Assembly: GCA_039105265.1 (NCBI GenBank)
Contig: JAPFFF010000001.1
Span: forward strand, 10,354,001 to 10,418,000
From: Tritrichomonas musculus
Lineage: Eukaryota > Parabasalia > Tritrichomonadida > Tritrichomonadidae
DNA length: 64,000 nt
Direction: 5' to 3'
Shown piece by piece: positions 8,914 to 16,916 of the stretch (the stretch's first letter is position 1; every line of letters starts with the position of its first letter). The notes beneath the pieces are model-generated. The model did no database searches and had not been told where the DNA came from. It saw nothing but the letters and a program-made list of their open reading frames with translations. A program made the translations under genes and the position numbers.

Positions 8914-11900
8914 TCATTCCAATGACTGATTCTTATTGTATTTTTGTAAAAGAGCCTGAATATCTTCTTCTTCTTTTCTTTGTTCAGCATCAATCTTTGC
9001 CCACTTAGGATCTGCAACACTATCAAGAATCGCGTTTCTTTTTGCCTCGATTTCTCTCTGTTCCTCCATGCCTTTGAAAACGGAGTTTTTCTGTTCGTCT
9101 GTAATTTTTGGTGTGATTGTTATTTCACGATAGCTCTTTGGTTCAGTGTCAAACCACAAAGTAACTTTGCTGTTATCGTTCATTGATGTTATTCTCGAAG
9201 ATGAAGATTCCATAATTGCTTGAAAATCAGAAGCAGCAAGAATCTCTTGAACTGATACAGTATCTGGACAATCACTTTGTTCTTGTTCAACAATAAAAAG
9301 TCGTGGTTTATGGCCATTTGCAATGATTGGAAGAAGTTCACTATCGTGGTCAAACTTATCAACTGGGGTTAGCGTTTTAATGAAATCATTATCTTGGAAA
9401 TGTTGCAAAATTTCTTTTTTAGAGCAGTTTTGTCGTCCAATTTGCCATTGGTAATCATCATCAAGATAATAAACGCACCTATTTAATCCAGCATGAGCAA
9501 CTATTCCTGTATATAAATCAACCATTGACATAACTTTCTTAAACTGGCCATATTGTATAAGAAGATGCGATGATTCTTTTTTGTATTCAATAGATATATT
9601 GTTGTTTTTAAGTTCGAGATTGCAATCACGTGTCTCACCTTGAAAAGTAGCAATAATTTCTGTGGTTTCTACTGTAATGTTCTGGTCTAAAACTCTTATT
9701 TCTGGTAAATCAGGATGCTTGAATGATCCTGTTTTCTGAGTATATTTGGTTCCATCTGAGTAAGCAATTGTGAGTTCACCATCATCTTCGATAAATGAAA
9801 CGCCATGAGACCAATTTGTCACTTTTCTTGGTATGAAATAAGTATCAGCAACATCAGAAGTTTCATCGTGTTGTGAATCTTTGAACCACTGGCCATCTTT
9901 CTTCACATATGCATGTCCATTAGCGTCAATAAGGTGCCACTCTTTATTTGGAAGGCAAGTTTGTATTGATCCATCAACTTTATAAATAACAATAGATCCA
10001 TTTGCTAGATATCGAATAATATCTCCTTTAAATGTGATTATTCTCTTTAATTCTGCAGTAGCTTTATCGCTTTTGTCGATCAAAGTTCGTGTTACAATTA
10101 TTTTTCCATTATTAATATCAAACACAACAATTGATTTTTTCATCATTAATGTAATAGTTGATTCATCATTAGATGATAAATCAAGATAGCACTGAGTATC
10201 TAATCCAAGAACTCCTCGGATTAATACTTTTGTTTCAATGTTTTCATCGTCGTCTTCTTCTTCCTCATTTTTATTTGTATTTTCTATATCAATACGTTTT
10301 TGGGAGATATTAAATGAAAATCTTGGTCCAGTATTTGATCCATATTGGACGCTAAAGAATAATGATGTAATTAAATCATCTACAACCTCAGGAGGTATGG
10401 TATCAATTCTTAGCCCAGATTCACAAAAATATCTTGAAAGAGAATAAGTTGTTTTATTGTTTTCAAAATCAAGAAACATATCATTATTTCCGACATTAAT
10501 TCCAATTGAGTTGAAGTGTACATTACTTGAATTTTGACTTTCACCCTCATTCTGATTTTCACCTTCGTTATGAGTTTGATCTGAGTCTGGATTTTGGTTT
10601 TGATCTAGTTGATCTATTTTTTGATCGTCTTGTTGTGAACTTGGTGATTCTTCATTTGCATGAGACTCTTCATTGTTGGATTCTTGTGGTAAATCAGATT
10701 CTGTATTTTGTGTTGTAAACCAATTGCCAAATCCTTGTGCAAGTGGAAGATTAAATGATTCTTCTGCAGTTGATAATGGGAATTCTTCAGGTATAGGATT
10801 AAAGAATGCAAGAAGAATTTTTCCTGCAAAATCGACGTATTTAAATGATCCATAAAATGATAAAAGTGGAGCAAGAACATTAGGAACAAATTCAAGTGGG
10901 ATGCTTTCAATATGTCTTCTTTCTCCAACTGAATATCCTATCAGTTCTTCAAATTTATTGATAATGAGTGTATTTTCAATAATTTGATAATCCATTTGTT
11001 TTCTATAAGCAAGGCCTCGCATTGTAAACAATTCAGGAGCTCTCTTGGATGCACTATGTAATAGTATCACTGAAAGATATGCTGGAAGTGGGTAATTTAA
11101 TAAAGTTTCAGCTGCGTGCTGGAAATCGGGTGAATAGTTAGTTGATTCGGCGCGTTCAAGGAAACTATCCAACTGCTTAATGAGCGTTGTCTTAAATGCT
11201 TTTTGAAGGCAATTGCGAATATCTGGACCTCCAGGTCCTCCTAACTTTGAAGTATCCATTTGGGTTAGTTGAGCTGCAATTGATGAAGGTTGATTAGCTT
11301 GTCCTTTACCTGATTTCTCTTGCTGTTTTCCGACTTTTTCTTGAGCAACTTGAGGTACTGTTAGCGGTTCCTTAGGATAGTGTGGAATAGAAATGAATCT
11401 GTAATCTTGAAATGCTTCTCTATACATTTGAAACTTTTCATATGTTGTTGTAACCTTTTTAAGAAGGTCAGTGCAAGCTTCATCTGGATTTTGATCTTGT
11501 GAAATCAAATTGATAGAGATAAATGGAATTTCTGATGAAAAATGTTCTTCCCAATCGATTGGTGGAGGGGGCATACTTGCTTGTTGATTTCCTTTATGTG
11601 GAACTTCAGGTGGAGCCTGAATAGTTGCAGGATTATAGTCAACATTAATATAGCAAATTACTGGTGATGAAGATGCACAAAGTTGTTTCATTTGTTCTAT
11701 CGTTTTTGGATATTCTGTGAGATAAACAAAAGTTGGTAATTGATTTTCATTTTCAGGTGGGTGAGGAGCTTCCTCAACTGGAGCTGCGGTTGTAGCGTTA
11801 CCTTTACCTGCCTTTTTTGGTGGGGCCTTTTTGGCTGCTGCCTTTGGAGGTGGTTTTTTAAGTTGAGTGCTAATCCAATTCGAAACAATAAAAGGAACAA

Positions 11901-12111
11901 GATTACCAGGAATAGTAGAAAGATCAGATGAAGGTAATTTAAGAACTGGCGTTTTGCCTTTTGTTGCAAGATCGACGGCGGTTTTCATTGAACATAATAG
12001 ATGATTTTGTGGGAAAATATTCTTTACTGAAATCGCAAGTTGTTTTGATGAAGCATCATTTGGACAATTGAGAATACAAATAATTGGATTGTGTTTCGTC
12101 TCGCTCGTCAT
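8914..12111 (-). CDS. SPAG17/PF6-like flagellar central-apparatus protein
   Basis: The protein has about 1065 residues from the ATG at 12111. An upstream ATG at 12174 is in frame, but an initiator-like TCAACA (12120-12115) lies just before the inner ATG (MTSETKHNP), so the inner start is preferred. Residues 1-80 and about 130-270 look like compact alpha/beta modules (ICILNCPNDAS; FVYLTEYPKTIEQMKQL). Between and after them are Lys/Pro/Ala-rich linkers and acidic Gln/Asn/Glu-rich stretches (about 500-560). Residues about 630-860 are beta-rich repeats with GSIVIYKVDGSIQT and ELTIAYSDGTKYTQ, the kind of Asp-Gly strand repeats seen in the C-terminal half of SPAG17. The end is a charged helix. SPAG17/PF6 builds the C1a projection of the axonemal central pair. 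Human SPAG17 is about twice as long, so this is a short form if the assignment holds. It is a by-eye assignment. Confidence 0.5.
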   Translation of the reverse strand: MTSETKHNPIICILNCPNDASSKQLAISVKNIFPQNHLLCSMKTAVDLATKGKTPVLKLPSSDLSTIPGNLVPFIVSNWISTQLKKPPPKAAAKKAPPKKAGKGNATTAAPVEEAPHPPENENQLPTFVYLTEYPKTIEQMKQLCASSSPVICYINVDYNPATIQAPPEVPHKGNQQASMPPPPIDWEEHFSSEIPFISINLISQDQNPDEACTDLLKKVTTTYEKFQMYREAFQDYRFISIPHYPKEPLTVPQVAQEKVGKQQEKSGKGQANQPSSIAAQLTQMDTSKLGGPGGPDIRNCLQKAFKTTLIKQLDSFLERAESTNYSPDFQHAAETLLNYPLPAYLSVILLHSASKRAPELFTMRGLAYRKQMDYQIIENTLIINKFEELIGYSVGERRHIESIPLEFVPNVLAPLLSFYGSFKYVDFAGKILLAFFNPIPEEFPLSTAEESFNLPLAQGFGNWFTTQNTESDLPQESNNEESHANEESPSSQQDDQKIDQLDQNQNPDSDQTHNEGENQNEGESQNSSNVHFNSIGINVGNNDMFLDFENNKTTYSLSRYFCESGLRIDTIPPEVVDDLITSLFFSVQYGSNTGPRFSFNISQKRIDIENTNKNEEEEDDDENIETKVLIRGVLGLDTQCYLDLSSNDESTITLMMKKSIVVFDINNGKIIVTRTLIDKSDKATAELKRIITFKGDIIRYLANGSIVIYKVDGSIQTCLPNKEWHLIDANGHAYVKKDGQWFKDSQHDETSDVADTYFIPRKVTNWSHGVSFIEDDGELTIAYSDGTKYTQKTGSFKHPDLPEIRVLDQNITVETTEIIATFQGETRDCNLELKNNNISIEYKKESSHLLIQYGQFKKVMSMVDLYTGIVAHAGLNRCVYYLDDDYQWQIGRQNCSKKEILQHFQDNDFIKTLTPVDKFDHDSELLPIIANGHKPRLFIVEQEQSDCPDTVSVQEILAASDFQAIMESSSSRITSMNDNSKVTLWFDTEPKSYREITITPKITDEQKNSVFKGMEEQREIEAKRNAILDSVADPKWAKIDAEQRKEEEDIQALLQKYNKNQSLE

Positions 12112-12114
12112 TTT

Positions 12115-12120
12115 TGTTGA
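12115..12120 (-). promoter_or_regulatory. Initiator-like TCAACA deciding the SPAG17-like start
   Basis: Minus-strand TCAACA 4-9 bases before the ATG at 12111 and inside the longer open frame. It argues that the 21 extra N-terminal codons are not translated. The fourth base departs from the Inr consensus. Confidence 0.35.
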
Positions 12121-12352
12121 TATAATAACGGATTTGAATTCTTTTGTGTAAAAGCTACTAAATTTTTTTATCAAAAATATGAATTGTCATTCCATGAAAT
12201 TATTGAATTGTTCAATATACGTTTATTTTTTAGAAAATTAAAAAAAGAAATTCATCCAAAACAAAAAGCTAAAATGAAAGTAAAGAAAGTTTTTGAAAAT
12301 TTACAATAAAAACTATATGTTATTAACATGGGAAAAGAATAAGTAATCAACT

Positions 12353-14458
12353 TCAAAAATTATTCATACGACGATAATTTGAAGGTTTTTGCTTAGTTAG
12401 CTGAAACAGTACCCAATCTTCATTTTCGGATAGCACTTTAAAGTAATTCAAATAAGTATTATTTGATAATGCAAATAAGTTCATTTTGTACTCCAAAAGA
12501 AAATTAATATTTTCTTTGATCATATAATTAATGAAATTGTTTTCTTTAGCGTTTTTCTCCAATAGTTCAGCTTGCTTTTGTGTATCTTCGCCGCGTCTCC
12601 ATAGATCTGAAGCTCGGCCAAGGATTACTTGTCTTCCAGCAGCAATTGGAGCAGGATTCATTCCTTTTGCATCTGTCAAAATTATATCATTCGGATTAGA
12701 GTAAAAGCCAACCCAATTTCCGCTCTGAATGGATTTATGATTTAACCCATAAGTTTTCAAATTTAAAATTGTATTGATATTCAAAACACCACTCAAAATG
12801 ATGTAAGCTATCAGAAAATAATAGAAAAAGTTGTATACTCCCAAAAATTGGTAATAAACGTTAAAGCTAATTTTATCTTCTTCTTTTTCAGCTTCTTTAT
12901 TATTTTGATCTTCATTTTCAGTTTCATTGAGATTTTTATTTATTCCTTCTATTTTTTCCTCAATATTATCAAAGTAATCATTTTTATTTTCATTCTCTTC
13001 TTTTGATGTAAACGAAGCTCTTCCAACAATTTTCGCTTTTAGTGAATTAATAGTGCGAACAAAATTTCCTGTAATTGACGGAATAAAGAGTGCTGAAAGC
13101 GCTATGTCATTCGCAAAGGAATCGTTTCCTTCACGAACAAAGCAAAGAAATAGAAATCCAGTAATAATTGTGAGGATTCGGTGAAAATAATTATAATCAA
13201 AAAAGAAAAATGGGAACAAAAACATGAAAATGAAAGGAATCCCAATCGAATCAGAGAATGTTACAAATTGTGAGAAAAAAATGCCATTCATTTGATATTC
13301 GCGCCAAAGTGGAAAAATAATATAAAATGATTTGTAAATTTTAGGAAGGAGTGAGATAGCAAAAGGCATTACTTTCATAAAGCTTTGTGAATAGTTCGAA
13401 GCAATAATAAAGAATGTAAACGAAGTTGATAGTGATGGAATAAATGCAGCAAAAAGGCCGGATAAAATGCTGTTGCAAGCTTGTCTTCTTCCAGGTTGTT
13501 GATTTCCATGAAGGAATCCAAGCGCAAAAATCCCAAGAGGGATAGAAAATCCAGAAATTTTTGAAAATGCAAGATGAACACCGAAAATTGAATAATGAGG
13601 AGATTCACCTCGACCACAGTTATGAACTCCATCTAGCGTATTAGCAATGGTTGAAGAATAATTAGATGATGAGAATGAAGGATATAACGACATTGTTAAA
13701 TTTTCAACAATAAAATGTGGGATTTCATTTTTGGGACCATTGAAAAAATTATAAATCGAAGAGCCGCCATTAAAAAAGTATAGAAAAACAATTAATGCTG
13801 AAGATTCCGGAGAATAATAATAGGATAAAAGAAATATAGCAGCAGCAGTTGAGAGTGAACTCAAGAAAGATATTAATATAGTCACATCTGGATAACTAGA
13901 TGCCAAAGTTACGAGGCATGCCGCGTATAATTCTGGAAGTGCTGAAATAGTATATGATTGGTTAATTAAGTAAGGGTCAGAAAACGTTAGAAAATGTTTT
14001 CTTCGATTATTGATTCCACTAATGATTGATGATATAAATGAATGCTCAGTTTCGAAAATTAAGCGATCATATGCCGGAATCAAATCAGGAAAATTATCAA
14101 ATGATGAATTGATATAAAATAACATAAAGAGTCCAATAATAGCTAATGAAAAATAAAATGAAGGAGCTCTTTCGAGTCTTATCGTCGAAGGTCCGAATAA
14201 TTTGTTAGTTCGGTAAAATTGTATGAATATAATAATAAAAGAAATTGCAAACATTATTATCAATAAAAAAATGGTATGGAGGAAAGTTAATGGGAAAAAG
14301 TAGCTTGTTACAAAAGCAATTGAACTAATGATCATTGAGCCTAAACACCACCCTGAGAGAATTTGCGATATAAGCAAGCCTTGTGTTACATTAATTAAAG
14401 AGATTATAGAAAAGCCGAAAAATGCCGATCCAATGATAAATAAAAATGTGAAAAACAT
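12353..14458 (-). CDS. Polytopic membrane protein, possible GT-C-type glycosyltransferase relative
   Basis: The protein has 701 residues and roughly 11-13 hydrophobic segments spread over residues 1-480 and 545-570. A charged Asn/Glu/Lys loop at about 500-540 is probably cytosolic. After the last membrane segment comes a soluble tail: DIILTDAKGMNPAPIAAGRQ, then VILGRASDLWRRGEDTQKQA. This Ala-Gly-Arg/Gly/Trp/Gly pattern recalls the C-terminal region of multi-pass proteins related to DUF2298/YfhO-like and other GT-C membrane enzymes, where it lies outside the membrane. No catalytic Asp motif near the N-terminus was certain. It probably sits in the ER, Golgi or plasma membrane. It is divergently transcribed from the Rab gene, with only 60 bases between the two ATGs. 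The membrane topology is clear; the family is a guess. Confidence 0.6.
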   Translation of the reverse strand: MFFTFLFIIGSAFFGFSIISLINVTQGLLISQILSGWCLGSMIISSIAFVTSYFFPLTFLHTIFLLIIMFAISFIIIFIQFYRTNKLFGPSTIRLERAPSFYFSLAIIGLFMLFYINSSFDNFPDLIPAYDRLIFETEHSFISSIISGINNRRKHFLTFSDPYLINQSYTISALPELYAACLVTLASSYPDVTILISFLSSLSTAAAIFLLSYYYSPESSALIVFLYFFNGGSSIYNFFNGPKNEIPHFIVENLTMSLYPSFSSSNYSSTIANTLDGVHNCGRGESPHYSIFGVHLAFSKISGFSIPLGIFALGFLHGNQQPGRRQACNSILSGLFAAFIPSLSTSFTFFIIASNYSQSFMKVMPFAISLLPKIYKSFYIIFPLWREYQMNGIFFSQFVTFSDSIGIPFIFMFLFPFFFFDYNYFHRILTIITGFLFLCFVREGNDSFANDIALSALFIPSITGNFVRTINSLKAKIVGRASFTSKEENENKNDYFDNIEEKIEGINKNLNETENEDQNNKEAEKEEDKISFNVYYQFLGVYNFFYYFLIAYIILSGVLNINTILNLKTYGLNHKSIQSGNWVGFYSNPNDIILTDAKGMNPAPIAAGRQVILGRASDLWRRGEDTQKQAELLEKNAKENNFINYMIKENINFLLEYKMNLFALSNNTYLNYFKVLSENEDWVLFQLTKQKPSNYRRMNNF

Positions 14459-14518
14459 ATAATTAAAAAATGAAGATCATTTTGAATTGAAAAAAATAGA
14501 TTTTTACAATCATTTTCT
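14459..14518. promoter_or_regulatory. 60-bp bidirectional promoter with two opposed initiators
   Basis: Only 60 bases separate the start codons of the membrane protein (-) and the Rab GTPase (+). Each gene has its own TCATTT: minus strand at 14473-14468 and plus strand at 14510-14515 (its A 7 bases before the ATG). Both match the trichomonad Inr. The 5' untranslated regions would be about 5-15 bases. Confidence 0.6.
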
Positions 14519-15241
14519 ATGATTCATTTACCAAGCTCTAACCAACAAAATAATAATCGTATATCAAAGAGCGAATACAAGGTTGTTTTTGTAGGAGAAT
14601 CTACTGTTGGTAAAACAAGTATTATAAATATAGCAAATACAAATGAATTTTCAGATACAACTCCAACGATAGGAGCTTATTTTCTTGTTAATACTTATAT
14701 GATCAATAACTGTCAAGTCAAATTAAATCTATGGGATACAGCTGGCCAAGAACGATATAGATCGTTAACACCAATTTATTTCCGCGAAATGGACGCTGGT
14801 GTTCTCATATATGCGATTGATAATATTGAATCATTCAATTCAATACCGAAATGGTATGAGAGCATTATGTCTGAACAGAATCATAAGCCGCCTTTATACC
14901 TTGTAGGAAACAAAGCTGATGTTATAGATGTGAATGATGACGATAATAGTGGTGTAAAAGATGATAAAAATTCGGATATTAGTAATAGCGAAATTATTAA
15001 TGATAGTGATAGTGATCATTCTGTTCCTACCAGGGTTGTGTCATATCAAATGGGAGAAGAAATGGCACAAAAAATTGGAGCTAAGTTCTTTGAAGTTTCA
15101 GCAAAAACTCGAAAAGATGAAATAAAGAAATTAATTTATACTATTGCAGAAGATGTTTCTTCGAAAAAAGAAATGTTCACGCAAAAGATACAACCAGACA
15201 TTCAACTGAAGGCTTCAGAGAAAAAAGGATGCTGTGATTAG
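14519..15241 (+). CDS. Rab-family small GTPase with an acidic insertion
   Basis: The protein has 240 residues and all core GTPase motifs: P-loop GESTVGKTS (26-34), switch I TPTIGAYF (Thr about 50), WDTAGQERYRSL (72-83, which marks Rabs), NKAD (131-134) and SAK (194-196). The C-terminus KKGCCD has a double Cys for prenylation, so it would act on membranes in vesicle traffic. Rabs are usually about 200-210 residues. The extra length is an Asp/Ser/Asn-rich insertion at about 135-173 between the NKxD and SAK motifs, plus a 19-residue N-terminal extension. It shares a bidirectional promoter with the membrane protein gene. Subfamily was not assigned. Confidence 0.93.
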   Translation: MIHLPSSNQQNNNRISKSEYKVVFVGESTVGKTSIINIANTNEFSDTTPTIGAYFLVNTYMINNCQVKLNLWDTAGQERYRSLTPIYFREMDAGVLIYAIDNIESFNSIPKWYESIMSEQNHKPPLYLVGNKADVIDVNDDDNSGVKDDKNSDISNSEIINDSDSDHSVPTRVVSYQMGEEMAQKIGAKFFEVSAKTRKDEIKKLIYTIAEDVSSKKEMFTQKIQPDIQLKASEKKGCCD

Positions 15242-15761
15242 CAATGCAATACTTATAAGTCAAATTTGTTATTAAGTTCATAAAGCTAAGGAAGCTAAAA
15301 TGAAATTTTTGATTTTCATTTTACAAGAAAAATTGAAATTAAAAACAATAGTTGTTCTTAATTAAAAGATTATATAAAAATAATCATATATTGTTTTATA
15401 TGGTAAATTGGTCATCCAAACGCTTGAAAAAAAAATTATGAAAAACAGAGTCCAATTAATAATTTAGATCTAAAGCACTATGGTGTGTAAATCTAAAATG
15501 AATGAACTTGAAAGATTATAAATCACTATTCATACGATTTTTGCGAAATTATTTCAAACATTTGAAATATTTTATATGCAACCTTTATATGGTGATTTGA
15601 AGAAGAAAAGGTATTGGAAACAAAGAAGTAATCATTTGATAAAAAACGTATAAGATTAAAGGCTTCTTATTTCTGAATTTTAATATTCAAGACTTGTCTT
15701 TTATGTAATAAATTAAATAATATTAAAAATGGTTACTAACAAAAAATATTTTTTGTTGATA
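15242..15761. other. Convergent spacer, no gene seen
   Basis: This AT-rich stretch lies between the Rab gene (+) and the tail-anchored protein gene (-), which converge here. A small dyad (AACAAAAAATATTTTTTGTT, about 15739-15758) lies at its right end near the stop codon of the minus-strand gene. Nothing else is recognised. Confidence 0.5.
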
Positions 15762-16781
15762 TCAACAAATGTTCAATAAGTGCCCAATATAAAACATAAA
15801 TCGAATTGCAAGGGAAAGTATCAAAAGAATGTTCACTTTTTTCTCAGTGTTTAAAGAATCTTTCATGGATTCAAGCTCATGGTTATCAATTTTATTATTT
15901 CTTTCACATAGATGATGTAAGCTAAGCTGGTCTATCTTGTCATTTGCATCTAGTTCGTGAGAAGATGGAGGTTGTGTTTGAGTATGCTCAATTTCTTCAT
16001 CTTTATCATCGTAAATTGATGCTAGCTTATCGGTTCCATGTAAAATACTATATTCGACAACTCTCTCTCTTCGCATTTCTTCGTCCTCTCTGAGCTTTTG
16101 CTCTGTATCTCCAATATTTTTGCTCAAGAATCTTGAATCCTCGGCTCTATATGCGCATACAACTTCCTTCCTCAATGACAAAGGCTTCTTTTTCCATCGT
16201 CGTGATAAAACAGGTGGCATTAAAGCATCATCATAGCTTTGAAAATAATCAATAAAGTGACCTGGTAAATTGAATATAAAAACATCTTCTAATGTTGGCT
16301 TATGCTTAGTTTTCTTTTTTTTTTTTTCATGTTTTCCTGTTGAAAAGGAAGGGTTATCAACATTTTTCATTTTCTTTTTTAATCCTTTTTGGTTGGTATA
16401 TGGACTTTGTAAAGATGATTGATTATTTGTTGAAAAAGCTAGTGCAGATATCTCGCTTACAAAGGATGCATTTTCAATATCAATTTCAGACTCATCAAAG
16501 ATTGCAGAAGCTGACGAATCAAATATATTTGATGAATGGCGCTGATGAAATTCTGAATCATTAAGTAGAGATAACTGGGAACGATTTCCATTTTCAGAAT
16601 TCCAAAATGAATCAGCGGTTTCTATTTCTATTAGAGGAAAAGATGGATCAGGATTTAAATCGTCTTTTTTGGAATAAATCTGATGATTATGTGAAGGCTC
16701 GTTGATGTTTGTAGATGTGCTTACTTTGTTAGTTTTTCCAAGGAAACTTTGGTTTTCAAACTTATTTTGGTCTTTGTTCAT
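15762..16781 (-). CDS. Tail-anchored hypothetical protein
   Basis: The protein has 339 residues. Residues 1-160 are Ser/Asn/Asp-rich and probably disordered, ending in a basic KKKKKTKHK run at about 155-165. Residues about 165-250 are the only folded-looking part (TLEDVFIFNLPGHFIDYFQS, a basic SRRWKKKPLSLRKEV stretch, then a charged helix). The extreme C-terminus carries one hydrophobic segment (VNILLILSLAIRFMFYIGHL), the layout of a tail-anchored membrane protein with its bulk in the cytosol. The start is supported by TCACAA at 16796-16791. No family recognised. Confidence 0.65.
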   Translation of the reverse strand: MNKDQNKFENQSFLGKTNKVSTSTNINEPSHNHQIYSKKDDLNPDPSFPLIEIETADSFWNSENGNRSQLSLLNDSEFHQRHSSNIFDSSASAIFDESEIDIENASFVSEISALAFSTNNQSSLQSPYTNQKGLKKKMKNVDNPSFSTGKHEKKKKKTKHKPTLEDVFIFNLPGHFIDYFQSYDDALMPPVLSRRWKKKPLSLRKEVVCAYRAEDSRFLSKNIGDTEQKLREDEEMRRERVVEYSILHGTDKLASIYDDKDEEIEHTQTQPPSSHELDANDKIDQLSLHHLCERNNKIDNHELESMKDSLNTEKKVNILLILSLAIRFMFYIGHLLNIC

Positions 16782-16790
16782 TAAATTTAT

Positions 16791-16796
16791 TTGTGA
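16791..16796 (-). promoter_or_regulatory. Initiator-like TCACAA
   Basis: Minus-strand TCACAA 10-15 bases before the ATG at 16781, matching TCA-pyrimidine-A. Confidence 0.45.
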
Positions 16797-16916
16797 TAGA
16801 CAAAAACCATTTTCCTAGTTCAATTTGTAAATTTATTTATGTAATTTTGAAAAGAAAAAAACAAATTCAAATATAATAAAATGTAATTTTTAATTAGAAA
16901 AATGAAGAAAATTAGT

